Origin: Malaya genurostris
Taxonomy: Eukaryota > Arthropoda > Insecta > Diptera > Culicidae
Length of the DNA stretch: 64,000 nucleotides
Direction: 5' to 3'
NCBI RefSeq assembly: GCF_030247185.1
Contig: NC_080571.1
Span: forward strand, 252,437,771 to 252,501,770
The notes under the pieces were generated by a model. The model had not been told where the DNA came from. It saw only the letters and a program-made list of their open reading frames with translations, and searched no databases. This document shows positions 23,216-34,461 of this stretch, piece after piece. Every line of letters starts with the position of its first letter. The first letter of the stretch is position 1. A program made the translations under genes and the position numbers.

Positions 23216-26200
23216 GCATAGAACAGTAGAAGAAGAAAAAACACCGGACGCAAACAGTCACAGGATGCAATATATGATAGCACACCAATACCTAAATTGT
23301 GAAAATGATGGAACAATCGTTATTAGTTCAGTGACAACATACCAGATAAGTGAGAAAATCATTCCAACACCGAACACAACATCACCATCATCATCACGAA
23401 TGTCTAGCTAACCTAACGGCGAGACGATTTGTTTAAATCTAAACAGCAAATGAGGGCAGCAAGACTACGCCTGATAATGACTCATAAGCATTTTCACATC
23501 ATACGCATCCGTAGGCGTAAAGTACTAGCAATTCTAAACAGCTCTCTTGAGGTAACTTTTTTACAATGTGATTTAAGCGAATATCACACATAATCATTGC
23601 ACAGGAACAGCTGAAGTGAAGCTAGCAAGTAAATAGATAAAAAAGCAAGGTTCATCTCATTCTACCATTAGACGCATTCGTTCAATCAAAATCAGTAGCA
23701 TTCGAGTACATGAAACAAACTTTTCGGACTAGATCTAATGTATTTTAAATTAAAACAGAGCAAAATTTGACGTTTATCGATTCAGAACATCAATAGTTAG
23801 AATGAAATCTTTAGCGAAAAAATATCAAAGACATTGAATCAGGTCTTTTAGGTAAATAACAACCAAAAGTGGAATATTGTAAACAAATTTTCAGGATAAA
23901 AAGTTACTACTTAATAATGCAAAACAGTAATATAAAGCAGCATTCAAATTACGGCAAGAGAAAACTGGACGGCGACGACGAAGTGATTGCTCCAGCTAGC
24001 ATCATACAAAAAAAAGTATTGAAATCATTAATTGTATCAACAAGAACTCTTACTACGATACGCTTGAATTAAGTTTCTGATGGCTGCTAACCAAGCCGGA
24101 ATGGAATGTGCACGGAAGGCAATCGTAGTCTATTTTTTATAACCAGAGAGCGACTGTTCAGTTTAAGAAGCAAAGTGAGTTAAAATTCATCAGACTGATA
24201 TTGTAAAAGTAACATACCTAACTGTAAAAAGTTTATGAACAGTACTTGATAGGTATCACAGAAGAGATATATGTTAAGCATAAAATAATTGATAAACAAG
24301 ATCATATATATTAGACAAGTTGACCTGTTTGAATCATGTGCAAAATATAAAGCGAACCCTTTAAAAGAAACTGCTTGAAGAAAATATAGGTAATTCAAAT
24401 ACCGTAGGAGAGCAAAGCAAACACTATATCACGATGTAGACTTGTAAACAGCTAGTATTTAGGTTTGTACAGCAACAACAATTACTTTTCTGTGCAAACT
24501 CACCAAGCTGTAGGTGCATCGGGAATGCATCGCAATCAGCCCCAAACAGCATCAGCCATTGAACTTTGGTTTGGCAGTCGTCCTTTCATTGGGTTCATTT
24601 CGTAACGCGACTACGTTATTATACTCCTAGATTTTTGTGTGAAACTTTAAACGTGATAAGTTAGACTTAACTAGAAGCTTAGACTAGTACTCAGCATCAT
24701 TGGCGGATGTAGTAAATCACTAGAGTGTACACTTACAGGCAGCATACTACTATTGGCATATGCGCATTGATTTCTGACGTGAAACGTGGCTGAGTTGGGC
24801 GTGTTTTTACGTTGCGAATGTTCTGGAAACCTATACGCTTTAGCGACAGTAGGGTTTTGAGGAGAATAAATAACCATATCAGATGCCTGAATGCGCATCA
24901 CAGAAGAATCTCACTACAACGAGTACGACAGGTCATTTAGGATTAGCATGTTTATAATTTGTGTGGTAATGTTGAGGAACTGTGTGGCCAATGGATTTGT
25001 TCCGGGAAGAGTAGATCTTGTTGTATTCGAGAGTGACAAAGCTAAAAAAAAAGTTTCGTCGAAGGAGCAGCTGAGATTGATCACCCAAATACAACTGAGA
25101 CTAATTGTTCGAAAATGTTCAATTGAATAGAATACACCTCTTACACCACTCAGCGATAAATTCTGATAAAATCTATTTCGATTATAAAACCAAAAGGCGT
25201 ACAATCTAATGGTAGTTGGGTGTCTTCGCATTTTGAATATTCGAATAACATTTTCGTGCGTTATCTTGAAAAATAATTTAGAACGTACTTACCTTACCTT
25301 ACCTTACCAGCCCTGGGGTGTCCCTTGCAGTATCAAGCATACGTCTCCAAATAACTCGGTCCATGGCCGCAAGTCGCCAGCCACTCAAGGCACGGATGCT
25401 TCGTAAAACGCCCTCCATTTGGTCGATTCACTTTGCTCGCTGCGTTCCTTTTTTCTTGTACCAGTCAGATTCGATTCAAGAACCATTGAATCTGTGCTGT
25501 CATCCGACATCCTTATAACATGCCCAGTCCATCGTAGACGTCCGATTTTAGCTGTCCTTATGATCGGTTGGTCTCCTAGCAGCTGTTGCAATTCGTGATT
25601 CATACGCCGTCTCCACGTTCCGTATTCCATCTGCACTCCACCATAGATGGTCCACAGCACAAACAAAAACACTAAGGGCGCGTTGGTCCTCTGCCAACAT
25701 AGTCCAGATCTGGTGGCCATAGATAACAACCGGTTTAATGAGTGTTTTATAGATGGCCAATTTCGTGCGGTGGCGGACTTTTCTCGGCCGAAGCATTTTT
25801 CTGAGTCCAAAGTACGCACGATTTCCTGCCAAAATACGCCTCTGAATTTCAATGCTGGTATCATTATTGGCGGTCACCAGTGAGCCCAAATACACGAACC
25901 ACTTCGATGTTGTCACCGTCTATCAATATTCATGGTGGAAGGCGTAGTGTTTCTTCTCTAGAGCCTCTTATTCTCATGTATTTTGTTTTTGACCCATTAA
26001 TGGCTAGTCCGATACGCCTAGCTTCAGCTTTCAGTCCGATGTATGTTTCCATCTTCTCAAGGTTACGTGACATAATATCAAAATCGTCAGTGAAGCCAAA
26101 AAGCTGTAAGGACTTTCGAAACCACACGTGTCGAATCACACCTTCCAAAGCAATATTGAACAAGATACAAGAGAGTCCACTGACTGGTTGTAGAAAAAAA

Positions 26201-29055
26201 CATCTTCATGGTCTGTTGTTAATCAATCTTTGATTTCTGGCGGATCCTGTGAGAGCACAAAAGAAGTGTTATGTGTTAGAGGATTTACGGTTTTGCCTTT
26301 CCCATAGAGCATAGCTTGTGAATAGAGGCCCGAAGAGCCAAGTGTCATATATTCACAATCTTCAGAACAAATTGACTCAAATGACATGTTCCCCTGGTTG
26401 GTCGCTGATTTGTACCTTGGTGACTTCACAAACACAAATTCAAACGAAACGTTTTATATTCCCTTAGCCTGCCAATGAATTATCTTGTTTCACAGCACTC
26501 AGAAACGGGACTTTAAAGACTTTTTTAAGGATGGATTCAAAAATCTTCAACTAACCTAGACAACTTGTTATCCCAATGTTAGGAGGTTGAAATTCAAGCC
26601 TGCCAGAAAGCGAAGTGAAGAATCTAGGGACAGGTTTCGGCATTCACTTACCATCATATATCCAAATAAAAGATCCTATGTGTTCGAAAACTGCTATTTA
26701 ATTTTATCCGGAACCGATATCCGGTTCTGGAATTACAGGGTGACAAGCGTTAAAACAGCCATTTCAACAGTGTGTCTCTATGAGTGAGAATGCAAAACAA
26801 AGAGATTTTTTTTAAAGGAATAGCTAAGATCTAAATGATGAGGGTTAAAAACATATATAATTTTCATAGGTACTCACAACGATTTGTCAAAAACGATAGA
26901 ACCTGGTGCACCTAGAAAAAATTGCCCCGTGGTAAAACTTAATTTGCCACCCCCATCGTTGGATTAGTTAACAAAAACAAAAATTCTCTGGAGGGATTGA
27001 TTTGATGAACAAAAATGGTTCCAAGACTTGATTTGCCGCCCCCCAAAAAACTTTGACTCTATTTGCAGGGTTAGGAAACAAGCAGATAAGTTGGGTGAAA
27101 GGTCTTAAGCATCACGAGTTACAAAACTATCTGCGTCTTTACATTTCCTTGCATTTAACTTTGAATATTGATAATGGTCGTTTCAGTTGAACGAGACAAA
27201 TTATTTTCAGAAGTAAACTACGCATATGTCATCTGGGACATATTGAACACAACGCTCCAGCATGTAGCAAAATTGATAGTTACTAGAGTGAATCAGATTC
27301 TAACAAATAGATGAAGTTGCATATTTTTTTTCTAAAATCAAAAATTATTATTCAGAGTTTTGGAGCAAACCATCTAATGAACGTGGTCATGTTAAGTCGA
27401 AAAACAGAGCAATTTTGATTTGACTAAAACAATACACCGATCAGAGTCAGTTCCAATGGTCACATTTCCAAACATTACCATACACATGATGAAGAATTCA
27501 AAGGCCAACCAGCACGACAAAATCAGCTCTAACAAAACACACGCCACAAAGCATTTTTTCTTATGCAAACGAAGATCGAATAGTAAACTTGAGTATATCA
27601 ACAGTGTCATCTGCCCCCATTAAGTGTCAGCGCTATTATCATTAGAAAGTAATAGGTTTGTATTGGATTACATAATTAAGTACCTATATGACAAAAGGAG
27701 CAGCAAGCAGAAAATATTCGAAGTACACGTAGCAACACTAGTAGCAAAGCAATTATCGTTTAAGTACTATACATTGAGTGGGATTTGAGTTTTAGACGTA
27801 AACATTTTCTATTGAAATGTGAGTGCGAAAAAATAGTAACATTAATTATGTGTACCATACCTATCGATATTGAGACTTGGCGAAACCGATCGCGCAAAGT
27901 TTCTCCTCAATCTTTCTACCATCTGCAGCTATAGCTTTTAACCTCCAGAATAAGTTAGACAGTTAAGCCTATTGATTTTATGTTTACACCATTGTTAACT
28001 AGCGCAGCTATGAACAAACTGAACGAAACAAAACGAGGCCATACAGTTTATTAAAACGGGATATTTTTAATTAATTTTGATTGATTTTAACAGTGTTATG
28101 GTTTAGCAATTGTCCTTGAACCGTTAAACATCGTCATTACAGTTAACTCTCATCTAAACGGTATTAAGTTTGATCATTCCATTGATTGTCCATTTTTTAT
28201 ATCGATAAGTGTCCAAAGTTCAATTTCCTCAACTACTGAAATACAATCGTCCCACGAGTTACATTTTTACCTTATCCTTATTTTCTAAAATCTTGCCGAC
28301 GAAACGCAACTTAACGATATTACTCCAACAGACTATGAATTATACATTTACGTTTTAAGCAATACGTTAGTTTAGAACTATGTCATAGATATACGTTGAT
28401 AAGAATGTAGTTATCGTTTGGTTGTCAAAAGGCAAACATACATACATACAGTCACACAAAGAGCAAACAACATAAGTACCACTATTAGGACTACATGCGA
28501 AGGAATTTGAATCCACCTGTACAGACAACAGCACTACTATCGTAACGGTTACACAAATTCGATAACAGCCAGTAAAGAAAAAATGTTACAACAATTAGCA
28601 TACCAACACAAAAAAAAACGACAAGCAGACATATAATTTGTTATATATCGAGGGAACAGAGCAAATGAAGATGTTATTTTTGCGGGCAAGTAAACCGCAA
28701 TTGTAGGATGAAGTGAAAGTCATATTTTTGTACGGATACAACGGGAGCCACCAACTCAGCGATGGATATTGCTAGACAAACTCAAGCGGAAGCCGTTATC
28801 AACAACAACAAATGTGAATAGTTGAGAGATAGAGTGCAATACAGAAGATTATGGCCGATTACGGGGATGCGTCATGCATAAATTTGAATATGTGTTTCAT
28901 CTGTTGAACATTGAAAGATGAGAGAATCTATTCAGATGCAAACAGTCTGGTGTTTTAATTTTGGTAGAGGATAAAATGCAGAACAAAAAAAACGATAAAT
29001 TGAAGCATTGTCGAGAATAATTAGGTTATACCAATAAAAAAAAACAATGAAATTT
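23216..29055 (+). other. Probable long Lar 3' UTR and flank
   Basis: About 5.8 kb after the Lar stop with no gene-like ORF, rich in AAC/ACA-type words and short AU-rich tracts. Candidate poly-A signals occur at several points, including AATAAA near 24868 and CCAATAAAAAAAA near 29032. Long 3' UTRs are common in insect neuronal genes, but the end of the transcript cannot be fixed from sequence. The RTE-like fragment at 25286-26215 is an insertion within it. Confidence 0.35.
25286..26215 (-). pseudogene. 5'-truncated RTE-like LINE fragment, reverse-transcriptase 3' part
   Basis: Minus-strand frames show the end of a reverse transcriptase: MFNIALEGVIRHVW and LLFGF-type text with FTDD (26163-25930), then YLGSLVTANNDTSIEIQRR, KLAIYKTLIKPVVIYGHQ (25900-25720) and GRLRWTGHVIRMSDDS (about 25550). 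These blocks are typical of RTE-like elements. The frame changes at least twice and the FADD box is altered to FTDD, so it is dead. At the 3' end (plus-strand 25286-25308) there is a short TTACC repeat tail, typical of RTE. It is truncated at about 26215. Confidence 0.8.
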
Positions 29056-29387
29056 TTTGTGGTCTGATTTATGTTCAACTAGTTTTGAAGAAATCATTAA
29101 CCGGTTTGGTCACATCTTTTCAACTAAATCGAATTCAAGATGTATCTTTAAGTGTGGAATCTGAATGATTGCTCACCGACAATTGAACACAACAATCAAT
29201 GAGATCAATTTAATAGCGCAGAGAACAGATATCCAAGTAGAGATTTCAATTTGTGTAAGAAATTTAAGATTTTTTCCTATACAGTCGACTCAAGAAACCG
29301 CTCAGCGGAACGCGTTTCAGCACCCGAGATAAGATTATGGAAAAATCGCAAATGGCTCTGATGGTCATACCGAAAACTGAATATAAA
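26216..29387. other. Non-coding stretch downstream of the RTE fragment
   Basis: No coding region is supported. A small piece with ATCCGGAACCGATATCCGG at about 26708 resembles the dispersed mosquito repeat. Poly-A signal candidates are noted under the Lar 3' UTR entry. Confidence 0.4.
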
Positions 29388-30541
29388 AACCTGTTTTAAT
29401 CCACCTAGTGGTGTAATGATGTCTTTCTCATGTATAATATTGTGATCTTCTATTCAAAAAATTTTTCTTCGATTTTTGAAAGAAACCAACAGATTGTTTA
29501 TACATGACCTAGTATAACATACAGAATAAAACAGTGCTTTGATTGCGTAGATTATCCTTAAGAAAACGAAGTGGGTTAACTATTATATGTACTTCCGGCA
29601 CCGGAACCCGACAACCGGTATAATCAAAGTCGGTCCGTACGGCCACCAACTAACATGTCATACAAACTCTACTAGTACGCACTCTAAATTACGATTTAAA
29701 TGTTTGTTGCATCCGAAAATATGCAGTAATTTTTGGTAAGACCATAAGACCTTTCAATTGACCCTAAGATTGGGAATAACGGTTTAGAGTCCAGTTTATA
29801 ACATTTTTTACGGTTTTTGTCCGCCAGTTTAAGTGACGGTGTACAATATTGAACACACTTTACCCTATAACTCCGGAACCGGAAGTTTTATCCGGATGAA
29901 ATTCAGGAATTCCGTATGAGACCGGAAGACCTTTCATTTGAATCTAAGTTTGTGAAAATCGGTCAAACCATCGCTGAGAAAAGTGAGTGAGATCCATTTT
30001 TGTATATATGACCACTATTTCCGGTACTTCCGGAACCGGATACCGGAAACCAGGATAGCCGGAATCGATTGGTTTAGTTGCCTACTAATAATGACTATCG
30101 ATTTGTGTAGTTTTGAGACCAGTTTAAAAATGTTTTTTGTTTCGCCGGTTTAAGTGACGGTGTACAATATTGAACACACTTTACCCCGACGACACGACCA
30201 GGCACTCCGAAGAAAAATCAGCATTAAAACTGTTCGCTAACGATTTACCGCCAGTTACCACAAATCTAGCGACCCCTTGTAAATGATAAAAATAATCTTC
30301 TCGAGCAACACTGTTTAAGTTGCTATGGACTAGTTACCAAGGAACCCCAAAACAAATAAACATGTTTTGAAAGCGGTGGAATAGTTCTATTAGTGTTAAA
30401 CTTTGTCCAAATTAAGCAGAAATGCATTTAAATGAACTCGATTTTCGGAATTTTATCGAAACTATGGATGAAACCAACGAACGAGGACAATGATCTGCTT
30501 CCAGCGATTCATCCGTACACTTCAACTGCTAGCTTTTCTGG

Positions 30542-30778
30542 TCAGTAGGATTCGGTGTAATATGCCGTTGTCAAAATTGTTTTGTGTCGATTGATTGCGC
30601 AGCAGTGGAAACAGTATTTCACCTTGCTGGCCACTATTCGAGGATTACTAGTGGAATTCCACAAAGAAATCATTTTACCGTACGTTATGCAGGTACCGCA
30701 GAGCACTAGCTCGTTGTCGGTCATTTCCATGTCTTCCTCGTTGGTTTGCGCTGAGCTGTTATCACACAACGGTTTCAA
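30542..30778 (-). CDS. Unrecognised small ORF inside the 8-bp-duplication transposon
   Basis: A 78-codon frame with an acidic N-terminal part (SSAQTNEEDMEMTDNE) and Cys pairs LCGTC and YCFHCC, which could be a decayed zinc-binding unit. An overlapping plus-strand frame, 30582-30818, has the same length, so coding status is uncertain. It could be transposase debris or captured host sequence. No family was recognised. Confidence 0.2.
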   Translation of the reverse strand: MKPLCDNSSAQTNEEDMEMTDNELVLCGTCITYGKMISLWNSTSNPRIVASKVKYCFHCCAINRHKTILTTAYYTESY

Positions 30779-31035
30779 GTCAGCAGTGAGTTATGCACTC
30801 AATGTCCCTAAGACCTGAATTTTGAACTTGGCTTTATAAAAGACATAACTCATACTCTTCAATTTTTACATTACGCTCGAGGCAGGTAAATCCATTAAAA
30901 TATTCCGATTTATAAAATATAATAACCGATCTGAAATTTATTTTGTTTACATTCAACTTGCCTTCGATATGCAGTAACCAAGGTTATGGTGACTGTTATT
31001 CAAAATCAATAAATATATCAACTTGTGCTGCCAGT

Positions 31036-32196
31036 TGTTACAGTTAAGTTAGTAACTTAAGGTTCATAAGGGGTTTGTGTTAAGCGTGTACGAAACACTC
31101 TGCATTAAAACAGAGACAATAGTAAATTACTCGCTTGAAGAGCGAAACGGTACAGATGATTATTTTGAATACACCGGCCGGACGGAGAAAAAAAAATGAC
31201 AAGTCAGTTCTTTGGTAAGACACACCGGACGACCACGAGAAAGGATATCAACCAAGACTGCGAAGGTAAAACTAAAACAATCCCTCGAGGAGAGACTCGA
31301 CCGGCAGCGTTGCGGATTGACTTACTCGACTGACAGCGAGTTCCGAACGGACGGAGATCATCTTTCCCACTTCCATATCCGCTGGAACCGACCACGACCG
31401 AGATCTGTTCACAGCACAGATATCCGGAACCATGCTTGCGCCGAAACCAGCTGCGATTGTGTGGATGCCAACACGTTCGCCGAGATTCGTCGCATTTTGG
31501 AACGCAATAGCAAGCATTTAGGAGGCACGAAACACCGATCAGCAACTACGATTCATCGGACTCTCCGGAACGGGACAACGTACTTTCACCTAATTACAGT
31601 GTCAAGTGTAGAAACAATAACGCCAACCCTGGACCAATTTTGTGGCAAAATGCTTCACACAGATCGGGTCAGCTAAGCCACAAACAAGTTGATGGCAATG
31701 TGTTCGGTTGGGTTCAACAGAGTGCTCAGGACAGTTGCGTTACTAGTGCCAAAGAATGTTTAGCGAGCTTTAATGAAATTGAAAGTTGTTAGTGTAATGA
31801 TAGTGTCAAGTATCATTTAGACTGTTTGAGTGCGTGTGTGTATGCTCGCCATCGGGTGGAGTCTCTTTCGGAGGAAGGGGAAGAGGCTCATGTGCAGTTG
31901 GTGCCAAATCCAATTGTCATACGGGGAGCAGGCAATATGACAGTTTTCGGTTTGAGCAACCGGTTCAACGTGCAATTCCCCGCCGGTCTGGTTTCGCGCG
32001 TCGCCCCGGAGGAATTCAAGACGGCCAGGAGGGCAGCGAGCTTTGGCAACCTGACGACAACATAAATGGTGAGTGCACCGCTTTTTCTCACTATTGCCTC
32101 TTGTATATGAACCGTTGATTATTGATTGGTGGGTAATTATCGCTTTGGGCAGAGGGACTAATGTCTTCTCCATATTGACAGATGTTTTTTCTAACA
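31036..32196 (+). repeat. 5' LTR
   Basis: 1161 bp, TG..CA ends. Only one substitution against the 3' LTR was noticed over the first ~1100 bp (near 31567: C here, A at about 39990). The last ~60 bp differ at many positions plus a 2-bp length change. Frames of 154, 113 and 94 codons within it are identical in the 3' LTR, but none shows a domain. Confidence 0.92.
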
Positions 32197-32197
32197 C

Positions 32198-32208
32198 TGG
32201 CGCCCAAC
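32198..32208 (+). promoter_or_regulatory. tRNA primer-binding site
   Basis: TGGCGCCCAAC begins two bases after the 5' LTR. TGG at this position pairs with the CCA end of the priming tRNA. The specific tRNA is not assigned. Confidence 0.8.
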
Positions 32209-32337
32209 TAAAAATCCCACATGTAAATTTTGGATTTGTGTATTTGAGCCAAAATTTGTTAGTTTAACGATTACGTAAGATTTGTGATAGCATTTTAAGA
32301 TTTGGTTTGGTTCCGTGATACTTAATATATAAGGAAA

Positions 32338-34461
32338 ATGGATTTCACTCATTTGAATGATGAGGAAATCAACTATGAAATGGCATTACGCCACATGGTT
32401 AATCGGGGTGCAATGACCCATAGAGTAAAAGTTCAACGTTTGCGGGCGGCGGTAGCAGATGACCGCAAACAAAATATAATTCATGACTGCTCGGATCATG
32501 TAATGAGTCCGACGGTCAACATAGAAGCTTGCCAGCAGGCAATCTATGAAATTCAAAAAGTCGTTGAGCCAGCCATTCGCAGCTCCGACAAACAAAACCT
32601 CTGTCAAATACGGTCGCGACTGTTACATTACAGAAACAGATTGGCAATAATAAAACCACCGATGTTTCTCGTGGAAGCGCACAAATCGCTCGTATCGTTT
32701 GTCAAAGTGTTGTTCGATGATGTGCAAAAGGTAATGACAGATCCAGTGAATGAGGTAGCAAGTGTAGTGCCGATAGATAAGCGCCAACCGGCACCGGAAA
32801 GGACCGGAAAGCAGCCCGGACAGGAGGCTAGATCCTCGTCAGGAGATGTCGAGAGGGAGCACAGCAAAGGCAGTGGACAACTCTCTACATTACCGGCAAC
32901 CAGTTCTCCAGCAAGGCAGAGCGGAGGGGAAACATCACTAAGCTCGGGATTTGATGGACAGCAATCAACATTAGGCAGCGGAAGGCGAAGCAATTTACTG
33001 CTATCACACTACACCCCACCACCACTGGAATTCCCATCGATGGTTCCAGATTCTTTTAACACGAGCAGGAGAGGAGAAAATCTTCATTCAAATTTGCAGA
33101 ATGATGGTGTCAATCCCACACCTGTAGGTAACAATCGAGCGGCGACCGGAACACGTAACGTATGGGAAGAATACAACCAATTGCGGGACGATTTGTTGCA
33201 TCATTTACTACGCCGAGAAGCGGGACCATCCAACGAACGAAGTGAGGACAGGCGCATGCTGAAAGCAGTACACAACTGGCCATTCAAGTTCCGGGGTGAA
33301 AAAGATACGACATCACTGAACATTTTTCTGGATAGAGTCGAGACGTTTGCCAGATCAGAAGGAATGAACGACAATACACTGCTGGCGTCGATCAAACATC
33401 TTCTGCAGGAAGACGCATTGGATTGGTATGCACGAGCAATGGCACAACGATCATTAGTTTCATGGGAGGCGTTCAAGCAAGAGATCAGGAAGGAATTTTT
33501 ACCAAGCGGTTACGCACAGATTCTCCGATTAGAAGCCTGTTTCCGATTTCAAGGGCAAAACGAGTCTTTCGCCAAGTATTATCGTGATATCGCAGCACTG
33601 TTCCGTTTTGTGACACCGGCGATGAGTGAAGAGGAGAAGTTTTTCCTCGTGAAAAAGAATATGAACGCCGATTATGCGGCGATCGTAACAGCCGCGAGGC
33701 CGCATACGTTGCAGGAAATGGTAGAAATCTGCACCAGCTTCGATGAAACAAGGATGCTTCTCAATAGACAGCGTAGGATTCCAATTCCACACAGTTCACT
33801 ATTAGAACCAAGCTTCGCGACACCTGGGGTTGTAGCGAAACCGGCGCCACCAACACAGTTTCAATCACGTTATGGTAGAGTTCATGCCATTGAGATGGAG
33901 CAAAACGCAACAGAAATGTCTTCTCGAGCACAAGATTCATTAGTGGAGGATAGAATGGAAGGAACAGAGGGAGAAGACGAATACTGGCAAATGAAAATAG
34001 ATCAACTAATGGAGCAAGTTAACGCAATCAAGTTGAACATGTTCAACAGAAGCGCGAAACCGGCTTGGAGGTCATCATCGAGTTCAGAAGGTTCGTCACT
34101 CAACCAACCAGCTGCGAGGCAATCAGTAATCCATCCACGGCTTGCGCAGGAAAAGCTGCAAAAGCAAGATCGTCAGTATCAACTGCCGGTAAGGTACCAG
34201 CATCTAAACACACAAAGCTCTTCAGACGAGTCGATTAGGCGAGAGCGACAGGTGCAACCAGAAAGCGGAGAAGTGGCTCCAGATCAGAAACGGAATGGAT
34301 TAATCTGTTGGAACTGCGACGAAGATGGACATCGGTTCATGGATTGTCCGAAACCTCAAGCAATTCTCTTTTGCTACAGGTGCGGGCGGAAAGGATACTC
34401 CTTGCGAAGCTGTATAACGTGTCGAACTGACGCGGGAAACGCTACAGCGGGGAATCTATAA
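32338..34461 (+). CDS. gag: gag polyprotein of the LTR element
   Basis: 707 residues from an ATG 142 bp after the LTR. The N-terminal 130 residues are helical-looking, and a Ser/Gly/Pro-rich linker follows. A capsid-like core near residues 315-470 has LKAVHNWPFKFRGEKDTTSL, then FLDRVETFARSEGM, ALDWYARAMAQRSLVSWEAF and RLEACFRFQGQNESFAKYY, typical of Ty3/gypsy retrotransposon gag. It ends with CWNCDEDGHRFMDC, a normal CX2CX4HX4C knuckle, and CYRCGRKGYSLRSC, where the expected His is Tyr. The frame ends at 34461, 21 nt after a -1 slippery heptamer. The product forms the particle and binds RNA. Confidence 0.9.
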   Translation: MDFTHLNDEEINYEMALRHMVNRGAMTHRVKVQRLRAAVADDRKQNIIHDCSDHVMSPTVNIEACQQAIYEIQKVVEPAIRSSDKQNLCQIRSRLLHYRNRLAIIKPPMFLVEAHKSLVSFVKVLFDDVQKVMTDPVNEVASVVPIDKRQPAPERTGKQPGQEARSSSGDVEREHSKGSGQLSTLPATSSPARQSGGETSLSSGFDGQQSTLGSGRRSNLLLSHYTPPPLEFPSMVPDSFNTSRRGENLHSNLQNDGVNPTPVGNNRAATGTRNVWEEYNQLRDDLLHHLLRREAGPSNERSEDRRMLKAVHNWPFKFRGEKDTTSLNIFLDRVETFARSEGMNDNTLLASIKHLLQEDALDWYARAMAQRSLVSWEAFKQEIRKEFLPSGYAQILRLEACFRFQGQNESFAKYYRDIAALFRFVTPAMSEEEKFFLVKKNMNADYAAIVTAARPHTLQEMVEICTSFDETRMLLNRQRRIPIPHSSLLEPSFATPGVVAKPAPPTQFQSRYGRVHAIEMEQNATEMSSRAQDSLVEDRMEGTEGEDEYWQMKIDQLMEQVNAIKLNMFNRSAKPAWRSSSSSEGSSLNQPAARQSVIHPRLAQEKLQKQDRQYQLPVRYQHLNTQSSSDESIRRERQVQPESGEVAPDQKRNGLICWNCDEDGHRFMDCPKPQAILFCYRCGRKGYSLRSCITCRTDAGNATAGNL

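Noticed and set aside
31212..31676. A 154-codon ORF in the 5' LTR, repeated at 39635-40099
   Set aside because: Its identity in both copies is explained by LTR duplication. It overlaps frames on both strands and shows no domain.
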